Below the pieces are notes generated by a model, which made no database searches, was not told where the DNA came from, and saw only the letters and a program-made list of their open reading frames with translations. A DNA stretch of 41,386 nt from a candidate division KSB1 bacterium (lineage in GTDB: Bacteria; Zhuqueibacterota; Zhuqueibacteria; Zhuqueibacterales; Zhuqueibacteraceae). A program made the translations under genes and the position numbers. This document shows, piece after piece, positions 27,633-35,553 of this stretch; positions within the stretch are counted from its first letter, which is position 1, and each line of letters opens with the position of its first letter. The stretch lies in the NCBI GenBank assembly GCA_034506255.1, contig JAPDPX010000018.1, positions 1-41,386 on the forward strand. Reading direction: 5' to 3'.

Positions 27633-28208
27633 TTGACAAACACGCAGGGCTTCACCCTGGTGGAGACGCTGGTTGCGCTGACCATCTTCTCCATTGTTGG
27701 ACTCACCGCGTTCGCGCTGCTGAGTCGCGCCCTGGCGGCGCACACGGCGGTCGAACGTGTCACCGGAGAATTGCGGCAGCGGCAGCAATCTCTCACGCTG
27801 CTCCAAAACGATCTGGCCGGCGCACAAAGCTTCGCGCTGGCGCCCTTTCAAGGCGCGTCCGACTCGTTGTGCTTTTCCAGGGTGGTCAAAAGGGCGGACG
27901 GCACCACCGCGCTCTGCCGCATCGTTTACCGCGTTCGTCCCGATTCCTTGTCGCGAGGCTGGCAGCTTGTGCGCACACTCACCGATTTTCTGGGCGGGAA
28001 AAAAACGAGGCTGTTGTTGACAGAATTGGCAGGGCTGCAGTTCCGCTATTGGCGCCGGGAAAAAGGTGGTGGCCGTTGGGTCGAGAACTGGCCGGCTGCC
28101 GGTGTCTTGCCGCCGGCGGTTTGCCTCCAGTTCACCCGCCAATCCGGCGGCCAATCTCTGCAACTCACGTATCCAATACGCACACATGACAGGACGATGG
28201 CGCAATAA
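27633..28208 (+). CDS. gspJ: Minor pseudopilin GspJ
   Basis: 191 residues if TTG 27633 is the start, giving the short leader MTNTQG before FTLVETLVALTIFSIVGLTA, with Glu at position 5. TTG 27621 is an alternative. An upstream open stretch from 27354 is in frame but would make a leader of some 100 residues, so it is rejected. The helix is followed by LRQRQQSLTLLQNDLAGAQS and a beta-rich domain (LLTELAGLQFRYWRREKGGG) typical of GspJ. It overlaps gspK by 23 bases. Confidence 0.85.
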   Translation: MTNTQGFTLVETLVALTIFSIVGLTAFALLSRALAAHTAVERVTGELRQRQQSLTLLQNDLAGAQSFALAPFQGASDSLCFSRVVKRADGTTALCRIVYRVRPDSLSRGWQLVRTLTDFLGGKKTRLLLTELAGLQFRYWRREKGGGRWVENWPAAGVLPPAVCLQFTRQSGGQSLQLTYPIRTHDRTMAQ

Positions 28209-29217
28209 CCTGTTGGCTTCCCGTTTCGCACAGGAGCGCGGCACGCTTGCCGTGACCGCCTTGTGGATGCTGGCCCTGCTCACGCTGTTGGCCGCCGGCT
28301 TGATGCGCAGCACGCTGCTGGGTGTGCGTTCCGACACGCTCGAGATTCGCGCCACCCAGGCAGCCTGGCTCGCCCGCGCCGGCGTGCAACACGCGATTGC
28401 CATACTCCTGCAAGAGGCGAGAAAAGACTCCTCCTGCGACGCGCTGAGCGACGCCTGGGCGCAGAATGAGGCGCTGTTTAAGCACGTTGCCTGCGGCGAA
28501 GGATTTTTTGAAATCGCCCATCTGCCGCCGGAGGATTCGCTCGGGCGAAAGCCGGTTTACGGTCTGGTTGACGAAAACCGCAAACTCAATCTCAACCGCA
28601 TGCCGGCCGACATCCTCCTGCGCCTGCCGGGAATGAATCCGGAGAAAGTGGCCGCACTGCTCGATTGGCGTGATGCGGACAACCTGCCGCACGAGGGCGG
28701 TGCGGAAGATTCGTATTACATGGCACTGGCCTCACCCTACCCCTGCAAGGATGGTGATTTGGATTTTGTGGAGGAGCTGGCACTGGTGCGCGGTTTCACC
28801 GCGGAGGATGTCCAACGGCTGTCGCCCCTGGTCACGGTTTACGGCGACGGGCGGGTCAACCTCAATACCGCACCGGCGGCGGTTTTGGAGGCACTCGGCC
28901 TGCCGCGGGAGCTGGCACAAAGAATCGTGAAGCGGCGCCGCGGCGCGGACGGCAAACCCGGCACCGCGGACGACATCATCTTCAAAGATGCCTCTGCCAT
29001 CGTCAGCGTTTTGCAACAGCAGGAGGCGTTGACACCGGCGGATCAAATGCTGGTCAACCGGCTGGTGGCCGAACAACTGCTGGGCGTCTCTTCCACACAT
29101 TTCACCATTTCCGTGGTTGGTGTCACGATGAACGGACAGGCCCGGAAACGGATTACCGCAACGGTGCAGCGGGTGAACCGTGAGCGGGTCAAAATTCTCA
29201 ACTGGCAAGAGCTGTGA
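28186..29217 (+). CDS. gspK: Pseudopilus tip protein GspK
   Basis: 343 residues from the ATG at 28186. The leader ends QERG before TLAVTALWMLALLTLLAAGL; as in other GspK proteins there is no Glu at position 5. The large domain contains GLVDENRKLNLNRMPADILL, VNLNTAPAAVLEALGLP and a C-terminal SAM-like half (RIVKRRRGADGKPGTADDII). GspK caps the tip with GspI and GspJ. Its stop overlaps the GTG start of gspL by four bases (GTGA). Confidence 0.93.
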   Translation: MTGRWRNNLLASRFAQERGTLAVTALWMLALLTLLAAGLMRSTLLGVRSDTLEIRATQAAWLARAGVQHAIAILLQEARKDSSCDALSDAWAQNEALFKHVACGEGFFEIAHLPPEDSLGRKPVYGLVDENRKLNLNRMPADILLRLPGMNPEKVAALLDWRDADNLPHEGGAEDSYYMALASPYPCKDGDLDFVEELALVRGFTAEDVQRLSPLVTVYGDGRVNLNTAPAAVLEALGLPRELAQRIVKRRRGADGKPGTADDIIFKDASAIVSVLQQQEALTPADQMLVNRLVAEQLLGVSSTHFTISVVGVTMNGQARKRITATVQRVNRERVKILNWQEL

Positions 29218-30791
29218 AGACCTTCTCGTTCACCGCCAGGCTCCCCGACGAGCTGAAGGAGCAACTCCATGAGTTGTGGCCGCAGCCCCGGCGTTTTGTC
29301 GCGATTGAATTTGAACGCGGGGTGTTGAAATTCCTCATGATCGCGGGCCGTCCGGATCGCGAGCAGGTGCGCTATTTGAAAGTGAAATTTCTTTCCTCGG
29401 ACAAGCATGAAGAAATTCTCAAAACCCTGCGCACCCACATGCAGGCGATGGGGTTGCCGCGCGGCGCGCGCGTCACGATCACCGTGCCCCAGCAGGACGT
29501 GCATGTCAAGCTCTGGCGGCTGCCCAGCCAGGACCCCGCAGAGCTGCGCCAAATGATCCGCTTTCGCCTGCAAAAAGAGATTCCACTGCCGATGGCGGAC
29601 ATTGTGTTCGACTATCGCCCGGTGGCGCAGGAGGCCGACGGCCACACCAGGATTCTGGTGGTCGTGGCGCGCCGCCAGAAAGTCGAGCATTACTCACGGT
29701 TGTGCCGGCAGGTGGGTTTGGTGGTGGAAGCCGTGCGCTTGAGCGGCGAGGCCACCTATCATGAATTTCGCAAGACCTTGCAGGCGTTGCCCGAACTGGC
29801 CTCGCAGTGTCTGGTGTTGGTCGATGTGGATTTTGCCGCGACCACCGTCAACATCATCGACCGCGGCAATCTGGTGTTTTGCCGCAGCCTGGCACGAAGC
29901 GTCAGCGATCTGATGGATCGCCTCACCGGGCCGTCCGCCAAACACGCGTATGTGGAGTGGATCGACGAGCTCGCCAGCGGCGTGGCAGATACCATCGCTG
30001 CATTTCAGCGACATGGTTGGCATGCGGCGTCCCAGCATGTGGTTCTCACCGGCTGGCTGCCGCAGGTGCGGGCCATCGGCGAGCGGTTGACGGATCATCT
30101 CGGCCTCACTGTCAGTTGGTTCGATCCGACCATTCCCCTGACAGCAACCGCGCAGACCGAAACGGAACTCACCACGCATCGCTGGTTCTCGATCGCGGCA
30201 CTGTTGGGAATGGTGGAGAAGAACGGCCAGTCGCTGATGGATTTGCGGCCGGAAGCAGAGCGCCAGTCGCTGCGCCGGCGCGAGTTGCGGCGGCAATTGA
30301 CCTATTTGGCGCTGCTGACCGTCTACCTGCTCGTGCTCATATGGGGCACCCTGACGCTGACGCTGCACCGGCGCGAGGCCAGGCTGGCGCAGCTTCGCCA
30401 GGAAATTGCCACCCTGCAACCGCGCGTCAAAGCGATCAAGCGATGGCAGCAGGCGCGCGAAGCCATGGCCAAACAGTTGGGCACGGATTTGACCGCAGCC
30501 GTGGTCGCACAAGTGCTCGAAGTTTTGCCCGCCGGCATCGAGTTGAATTCGCTCACCTTTGCACGCGGCGACGGCCTGCTCGTGCGCGGGACGGCCGGCA
30601 GTCTGGCGGAGGTGTTCGATCTGCCGCAATTCCTGGCGCCGCAGCCGGCTTTGGGCGAATGCGTGATTCACTCCGCCAACCGTCGCAAACAAACCGACGG
30701 AACCGAAATCGTGGAATTCGAGATGAAGATCGATTTGCAGACTCCGGACAAATCGGCAACCCACAACCCGGATGATTTGCCGCCCCCTTGA
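29214..30791 (+). CDS. gspL: GspL: PilM-like actin fold plus membrane segment and PilN-like domain
   Basis: 525 residues from the GTG at 29214, coupled to gspK. Residues 1-350 form an actin-like cytoplasmic domain (FVAIEFERGVLKFLMIAG, VLVDVDFAATTVNII). One membrane segment lies at about 362-384 (YLALLTVYLLVLIWGTLTLT), followed by a coiled region and a ferredoxin-like periplasmic domain (VLPAGIELNSLTFARGDGL). GspL anchors the ATPase GspE to the membrane and pairs with GspM. The protein could equally be described as a PilM-PilN fusion. Confidence 0.88.
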   Translation: MKTFSFTARLPDELKEQLHELWPQPRRFVAIEFERGVLKFLMIAGRPDREQVRYLKVKFLSSDKHEEILKTLRTHMQAMGLPRGARVTITVPQQDVHVKLWRLPSQDPAELRQMIRFRLQKEIPLPMADIVFDYRPVAQEADGHTRILVVVARRQKVEHYSRLCRQVGLVVEAVRLSGEATYHEFRKTLQALPELASQCLVLVDVDFAATTVNIIDRGNLVFCRSLARSVSDLMDRLTGPSAKHAYVEWIDELASGVADTIAAFQRHGWHAASQHVVLTGWLPQVRAIGERLTDHLGLTVSWFDPTIPLTATAQTETELTTHRWFSIAALLGMVEKNGQSLMDLRPEAERQSLRRRELRRQLTYLALLTVYLLVLIWGTLTLTLHRREARLAQLRQEIATLQPRVKAIKRWQQAREAMAKQLGTDLTAAVVAQVLEVLPAGIELNSLTFARGDGLLVRGTAGSLAEVFDLPQFLAPQPALGECVIHSANRRKQTDGTEIVEFEMKIDLQTPDKSATHNPDDLPPP

Positions 30792-30918
30792 GCGCACACC
30801 GATTGTTCAAGAGGCGCCAGCGGAACACAGGTAACCGCCCACGCGCAGCGCCCGGGAACAAATGAAAGTTGGCCCGGCGCATATTTGCAAAGGCGCGATG
30901 ACATCCCTTGCGCTAGGC

Positions 30919-30953
30919 GCCGGTCCCGACCGGTTGATTTCCGGGACGCCGGC
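30919..30953 (+). terminator. Possible terminator after gspL
   Basis: GCCGGTCCC (30919-30927) pairs with GGGA-CG-CCGGC (30943-30953) with a two-base bulge, and CTTTTGCTTT follows. The U-tract is short, so attenuation or an unrelated RNA structure is also possible. Confidence 0.35.
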
Positions 30954-31154
30954 TTTTGCTTTCTCTCTGCGATTGTTTGCCGGTGTGAAAAGGATCGAGT
31001 CGATGTGGGGGCAGTTCAAGCCTCCGGCATGGCAAAACTCTTCCGGCAAATATTTTCAACCGCGCCACAACACTGATGAAGGCTGCTGCTTTCCCGGCAC
31101 GTCCCTGGGCACACGTTCATGATCGTCTCTGCCGGGTCGTGATGTGTCCGCCCG

Positions 31155-31199
31155 GGGTAAAATGATTTGAGAGGAGGGCGCCAGTCTGGCATTTTACCC
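31155..31199. promoter_or_regulatory. Perfect 10-base inverted repeat upstream of gspM
   Basis: GGGTAAAATG (31155-31164) and CATTTTACCC (31190-31199) are exact inverse complements. Between them lie a GAGAGGAGG stretch and the inner hairpin GCCA-GTC-TGGC. It lies 52 bases before the gspM start. It could be an operator for a dimeric regulator or an RNA stem masking a ribosome-binding site. Confidence 0.5.
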
Positions 31200-31250
31200 G
31201 CGGCAGTGCAACTTGCCCGTGATCATTCTGCCCGTGACAGCGTTTCCGAT

Positions 31251-31793
31251 ATGCACAGACCTTTGACCTCACGTGAAAAACTGCTCGCCGGCCTGGCGGC
31301 GGGCATGGCTGCGCTTTATCTGCTGGTGGCATTCTTCCTGTCGCCGCTGCTCCACCGCATGCAAAGCATCGATTTGGAGTTGGCGGCCGCGCGCGCGGCA
31401 CTCACACACCTGCGGAACGTCGTGCGCCTGGCCGAAAACATGACGGATGCCGGCCCGGCAAGCAGCGAGATGACCCCGGGCAACACCCCGATCGTCGCGC
31501 TGCTGCGCGACATTGCTGCAAGTGCGGGGCAGGGTGTGGCCATTCGCCGTTTGCGGCCGATGCCTGCAACGTCGATGGCGCGACCGCCAGGCGACGGGCA
31601 CCGTGCCGCCGACACGTTCACCAATCTGCAGGTGCAAATCGATTGCACCGGGCGGTTGCCGGATTTGATGGCGTTCTTCGAGCGGCTGGAGAGCGGCAAT
31701 GATCTCACACGCCTCCGACATTTTTATCTGACCCCGGAAAGCGGCGGCCAGCTTCACTGCCAGCTCATCGTCATGCGGATGGTGGCGTGGTGA
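31251..31793 (+). CDS. gspM: GspM-like protein
   Basis: 180 residues from the ATG at 31251. A short cytoplasmic start (MHRPLTSREKL) precedes one membrane segment (LAAGMAALYLLVAFFLSPLL), a coiled segment and a ferredoxin-like domain (ADTFTNLQVQIDCTGRLPDL, LRHFYLTPESGGQLHCQLIV). Layout and position after gspL identify GspM, or PilO-like, the periplasmic partner of GspL. Confidence 0.85.
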   Translation: MHRPLTSREKLLAGLAAGMAALYLLVAFFLSPLLHRMQSIDLELAAARAALTHLRNVVRLAENMTDAGPASSEMTPGNTPIVALLRDIAASAGQGVAIRRLRPMPATSMARPPGDGHRAADTFTNLQVQIDCTGRLPDLMAFFERLESGNDLTRLRHFYLTPESGGQLHCQLIVMRMVAW

Positions 31794-31902
31794 GCGGCTT
31801 TGACCGCCGGTTGCATGCACTGGCATGCCCCGCCACCTTGCTGCATGCCCTTTGCTTTTGGGTGCTGCCTCCCCCGGCTCGCGGGGCAGCGCCAAAAAAC
31901 AT

Positions 31903-31974
31903 GGACGATTAGCTCAGTCAGGCAGAGCACTGGCTTACCCACCAGGGGCGATGGTTCGAATCCATCATCGTCCA
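31903..31974 (+). tRNA. tRNA, probably Val(UAC)-like, irregular anticodon arm
   Basis: The acceptor stem GGACGAT/ATCGTCC, D stem GCTC/GAGC and T arm GATGG-TTCGAAT-CCATC are all perfect, with discriminator A and no encoded CCA. The anticodon arm reads CTGG-CTTACCCA-CCAG: only four clean pairs and an eight-base loop. Taking CTTAC as in bacterial tRNA-Val gives anticodon UAC, and the acceptor and D arm also resemble tRNA-Val. Other registers would give ACC or CCC (Gly). The amino-acid identity is therefore uncertain. It lies between gspM and gspC on the same strand. Confidence 0.8.
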
Positions 31975-31989
31975 ACACATAGAAACCGA

Positions 31990-32826
31990 ATGAAAAAGAC
32001 TTCGACAGGCAAGATGGGATTACTCGCCAATTTGAATCACGGCCGGCATGACAGCGCGGGCGAACTGACGCCTGCGGGTGCGAATGGCGGGAAAGAAGGC
32101 GGCAGGATTCCAAAATTTTCAAAACCGGATTGGTTTACACGACGTGCCTGGCGGGAGGCGCCGCTGACATGCCTCAATCAGGTCCTGCGGCTCGGCTGTG
32201 TGTTGCTGACACTGGCCGCGCCGTTTTACCTGTTGTGGTATGATGCCGCGGTTGTCGACACGCTGGCGGCGGGCGGGCGAAATGCCTCGCGTTCCCAGTC
32301 GGACGCCACCGGCGCATCACCGGCAGCCGGGGAGGGGCAAGACGCGTCCGAGGCTGAAGCGGACGCTGAAGAAGCCGGTGAAGATTGGATCGATCAGGAA
32401 TTTTCTTCCTCCGCCGATTCCATGATGAACGCCGCTGTGACCGAGGAGGAAGACAGCGACTCTGCCTCCACTGCCGCAGAGCAGGTGAGCGTCACGACAC
32501 TCGCGCTGCCCCAACCGACCGTCGTCGCCACCCCGCTCAGCCCCTACGCTGCCATCGCCGCCCGCCGGCCTTTTTTTCGCACAGGTGTCGCAGCGCAGGC
32601 CTCGGCGCCGCTGGGTGCCGGCGAGGCGACGGACCTGACCCAGCGCTATCTCGTCGTCGGCATCCTGATGGGGCAAACACCCCGGGCCATGATCCGCGAC
32701 CGCGGCAGCAACAGCGCAATGGTCGTTGCGAAAGGCCAGAGCCTGAATGGCTATCGCGTGCAGGAAATCCTGGCGGACCGCGTCATCCTGGAGTTGAATG
32801 GCCAGGTGGTTGAGCTGAAGATGTGA
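31990..32826 (+). CDS. gspC: GspC-like inner-membrane protein
   Basis: 278 residues from the ATG at 31990, 15 bases after the tRNA. A ~55-residue cytoplasmic part is followed by a membrane segment (VLRLGCVLLTLAAPFYLLWY) and an unusually long acidic linker (SEAEADAEEAGEDWIDQEFS). The homology-region domain comes last: LSPYAAIAARRPFFRTG, then TQRYLVVGILMGQTPRAMIR and VAKGQSLNGYRVQEILADRV. GspC links the inner platform to the secretin through this region. No PDZ or coiled-coil tail follows. Confidence 0.83.
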   Translation: MKKTSTGKMGLLANLNHGRHDSAGELTPAGANGGKEGGRIPKFSKPDWFTRRAWREAPLTCLNQVLRLGCVLLTLAAPFYLLWYDAAVVDTLAAGGRNASRSQSDATGASPAAGEGQDASEAEADAEEAGEDWIDQEFSSSADSMMNAAVTEEEDSDSASTAAEQVSVTTLALPQPTVVATPLSPYAAIAARRPFFRTGVAAQASAPLGAGEATDLTQRYLVVGILMGQTPRAMIRDRGSNSAMVVAKGQSLNGYRVQEILADRVILELNGQVVELKM

Positions 32827-32938
32827 CTGCAAACCCTGCCGCAACCCCGGCAGGCGTTGACGAACCGGGGTGTGGCGGCTCCGGAGAGCGTTGGTGCAAA
32901 TGCAATCTCGTGGACTCCCCACACACGGAAGAATACCT

Positions 32939-34612
32939 GTGAACCTTACCAGCACCCGGACTCTGCGCATGGCGTCCGGGAAAATCACTGTCGTGCTTCT
33001 CAGCCTGTTGTTCGTCGCCGCCGGTGTCTTGCCGGCCCAGACACCCAATGGCCGGCAGCACAGAGTCAGCCTGCAGTTTCGCAACACCGATGTGCAGGAC
33101 ATTTTCACGCTGCTGGCGAGCGAGGGCAATCTGAAAATCGTGGCCAGCAAAGCGGTGCAGGGCGCATTGACGCTGTTCGTGGAGGATATCGGTGTGCTGG
33201 AGGCGCTGGATTTGGTGGTGGAGATGCTGGGTTTTGCCTACTATCAGGATCACGGCATCATCCGCGTGGTCACGGCGGAGGAATACCAAAGCCGTTTTGG
33301 CAAACCCTTCAAGGAGCGGATCAAAACCCGGGTGGTGAAGCTGCATCACGCCAATGCCGAGCAGGCATTGAAAACGGTGTATCCGCTGAAATCCAAAGAC
33401 GGCAACGTGATTGCCGATGCGCGCAGCAACAGCTTGATCCTCGTCGATCTGCCGGGGGTGCTGGCCGACATGGATTCGGTGATCCGGCAGGTCGATGTTC
33501 CGCTGCAGACGCGCACGTTCAATCTCAAATACATACCGGTGCAAAGCGTGGGCGAGCTCGTCAAAACGATGATTTCCGCCGGCGGCAGGATCGAGATGGC
33601 GCCGGCTGCCAATCAGCTCATGGTGATTGACGCCGCGGAGCGCCTGCAGCGGGTGGCGGAATTTATTCAGGAGGCCGATGTTCCAGCCGCCGATAATTTG
33701 CAAATTTTCACTGTGCAGTACGCCAAAGCCGAGGAGGTGGCGGCCAAGCTGAAGGAAGAACTGACGCCCGGTGTGGGGTCGGTCGTGGCGGACAAGGCGA
33801 CCAACAAGCTGTTCGTTCGCGATCTGCCCGACAATTTCTCCCACCTCGAAAATTTCATCAAGGCCCTGGATCAAAAAACCCGGCAGGTGTTGATCGAAGC
33901 AAAAATCATTCAGGTCGTTTTGAACGACAATTTTAAAATGGGGGTGGATTGGGAGGCCATCAGCTCGAAAATCGGCGGGGTGAGGCTCGAGTCGCCGTTC
34001 CGGATTCTGGCGGACACCGAGGCGGGAGGGCGCGCACGTGCCTACGGCCTCACCTCCGACACGGGAACGTTGTCCGGTCTGATTGAAGCGCTGCGGGGAG
34101 TCGGCAAAACCGATTTGCTTTCCAATCCCCGCATCACCTGTGTCGACGGCGAGGAAGCGCGCATCCTGGTGGGCAGCACCATTCCCTACAAAACCATCGA
34201 CACCCGCGAGGATCAGGGTGTGCTCAAAACTTTTGAAAAAGTGACCACCGTGGAAGTCGGCATCAAGCTGAACGTCACGCCCATCATCAACGAGGATCGC
34301 TTCATCACCATGAAAATTCGTCCGGAGGTCAGCGAGGTCGGCAGTTTCATCGACAATCTGCCGGTGATCGACAAATCAGAGTCCGAAACCACGGTCATGG
34401 TCAAGGATGGCGTGACCATTGTCATCGGTGGCTTGATCAAGGATCAGAAAATCGTGAGTGAGAATCAGATCCCGCTGCTGGGAAGCATACCGGGGCTGGG
34501 CTTTTTGTTTCGCAGTAAAAGCACGCGGCTGGTGAAAACCGAGCTGGTGATACTGCTGCAACCGCAGATCATCACAGGTGACGAAAACATAACCGGCGGG
34601 AATAAAAAGTGA
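32939..34612 (+). CDS. gspD: Secretin GspD
   Basis: 557 residues from the GTG at 32939, chosen for GGAAG seven bases upstream; the ATG at 32969 has no such site. A signal peptide (VVLLSLLFVAAGVLPAQ) leads to an N0 domain (VSLQFRNTDVQDIFTLLASE), three N1-type repeats (VVKLHHANAEQALKTVYPLK; TFNLKYIPVQSVGELVKTMI; IFTVQYAKAEEVAAKLKEEL) and the barrel domain with VEVGIKLNVTPIINEDRFIT and QIPLLGSIPGLGFLFRSKST. It forms the outer-membrane channel. No pilotin gene is visible, and the C-terminus (ENITGGNKK) carries no long S-domain. It is the last gene of the operon. Confidence 0.95.
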   Translation: MNLTSTRTLRMASGKITVVLLSLLFVAAGVLPAQTPNGRQHRVSLQFRNTDVQDIFTLLASEGNLKIVASKAVQGALTLFVEDIGVLEALDLVVEMLGFAYYQDHGIIRVVTAEEYQSRFGKPFKERIKTRVVKLHHANAEQALKTVYPLKSKDGNVIADARSNSLILVDLPGVLADMDSVIRQVDVPLQTRTFNLKYIPVQSVGELVKTMISAGGRIEMAPAANQLMVIDAAERLQRVAEFIQEADVPAADNLQIFTVQYAKAEEVAAKLKEELTPGVGSVVADKATNKLFVRDLPDNFSHLENFIKALDQKTRQVLIEAKIIQVVLNDNFKMGVDWEAISSKIGGVRLESPFRILADTEAGGRARAYGLTSDTGTLSGLIEALRGVGKTDLLSNPRITCVDGEEARILVGSTIPYKTIDTREDQGVLKTFEKVTTVEVGIKLNVTPIINEDRFITMKIRPEVSEVGSFIDNLPVIDKSESETTVMVKDGVTIVIGGLIKDQKIVSENQIPLLGSIPGLGFLFRSKSTRLVKTELVILLQPQIITGDENITGGNKK

Positions 34613-34632
34613 CGGTCCGAAAGGAAGGGCTG

Positions 34633-34668
34633 AATGAATTTTAATCCAGTGAACCAGGAATTAATGTT
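34633..34668. repeat. AT-rich motif, copy 2
   Basis: AATGAATTTTAATCC at 34633-34647 is identical to the copy upstream of gspE. Together with the following CAGGAATTAATGTTGC it resembles 35085-35121. Confidence 0.6.
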
Positions 34669-35084
34669 GCAGCCAGCCGGGCTGTCGCGTATTCTTCTCG
34701 CGTGCCAAAGAAGAGGACACCATCTGCAAATGCGAAGCGCATGCTGACTCGCGCACCGGCGTGTCAGCACGAGTCTCTTCCGCAACACGTTCTTTCCGGA
34801 CGGGATTGCCGCCAGGGGACGGCAGGCAACACCGGGAGACGGCCGCGTTTTATCGCGGCGTGGCGCGGGTGCGGCTGTCTGGCTGTGGTGTCTCGCTGGC
34901 CATGCGCTTTAAGCTGCGCTGTCCGGCAACTTTTGGAGTCCCGGCTTGCCGGAGCTCACAGGTCGTGCAGCGGGAGGGCAGGAGTGTCCGGGCACTGGCA
35001 GAGACAGCGTGTTGCCGGCGGGCATTTTTGCCCAGCCGTCACGCACCGGGTGCCCGCAATCTCGTGAGTTGGCGGGGATGCCTG

Positions 35085-35121
35085 AGTAAATTTTAATCCA
35101 CTTGAACACGAATTAATCGCG
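35085..35121. repeat. AT-rich motif, copy 3 (diverged)
   Basis: AAATTTTAATCCACTTGAAC followed by ACGAATTAATC parallels the copy at 34633 with a few changes. It lies about 430 bases before the large secreted-protein gene. Confidence 0.5.
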
Positions 35122-35326
35122 CACGCGCACCACACCTCATGTAATCTGACCGTGTCATACAACGGGCTACCCACCTCACTGCCCTGCGACATCACAACAC
35201 CTCACGCGAATTTTTGACTTTTCATACATCAGCCGGAAAATAACTGTTGCCCGCGCCCGGCTGGCGGGGGACATTCGAACAGTCAACATCATTGGAGGTG
35301 CCGGGTAATTGCTTCAAACAAAACGC

Positions 35327-35362
35327 GACGAGTCCTGAAATTGGGCCAGCCCAAGACTCGTC
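35327..35362 (+). promoter_or_regulatory. Strong structured leader element
   Basis: GACGAGTC (35327-35334) pairs perfectly with GACTCGTC (35355-35362). Inside, TTGGG pairs with CCCAA around a CCAG tetraloop, and CTGAAA bulges on the 5' side only. It lies about 190 bases before the start of the large protein and is not followed at once by a U-tract, so it looks like a leader RNA structure rather than a terminator. Confidence 0.5.
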
Positions 35363-35553
35363 CGGCAGGAATCGCTGTTTTTATTGTCAGGCTGACCGAA
35401 GGCTGGATGTTTCCCACTCCCGCACACAAGCCCTGACACCTTTTCAAGTCCGTCACATCATCAGGGGAAAGGTTGTTGCGCGAGACAATTCACAACACTG
35501 GAAACGGACAATCTTCCAATCACGCATCACTTAACACTGAGAAGGAGCGTCTT

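Larger units (their letters stand above)
30792..31250. other. 460-base gap inside the gsp operon with two hairpins
   Basis: No convincing gene on either strand. It contains a terminator-like hairpin at 30919-30953 and a perfect 10-base inverted repeat at 31155-31199. These suggest that gspM and the genes after it have separate transcription control. Confidence 0.5.
34613..35553. other. Intergenic leader region of the large secreted protein
   Basis: About 940 bases without a convincing gene. It contains two related AT-rich motifs (34633-34668 and 35085-35121) and a strong stem-loop at 35327-35362. A weak promoter-like TTGACT is near 35215. A ribosome-binding site, GAAGGAGCG (35540-35548), precedes the ATG at 35554. 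An open frame at 35247-35534 runs through the stem-loop and has no protein character. Confidence 0.5.

Noticed and set aside
31903..31974. tRNA as an integration site of a mobile island
   Set aside because: No integrase, no repeated tRNA 3' end and no boundary seen; flanking genes belong to one secretion operon.
35327..35362. Hammerhead ribozyme or c-di-GMP riboswitch
   Set aside because: CTGAAA and GACGAG are suggestive pieces only; the hammerhead core order and the GEMM conserved blocks are not present.
35247..35534. 95-codon frame upstream of the large protein
   Set aside because: It crosses the stem-loop leader element and shows no protein character.
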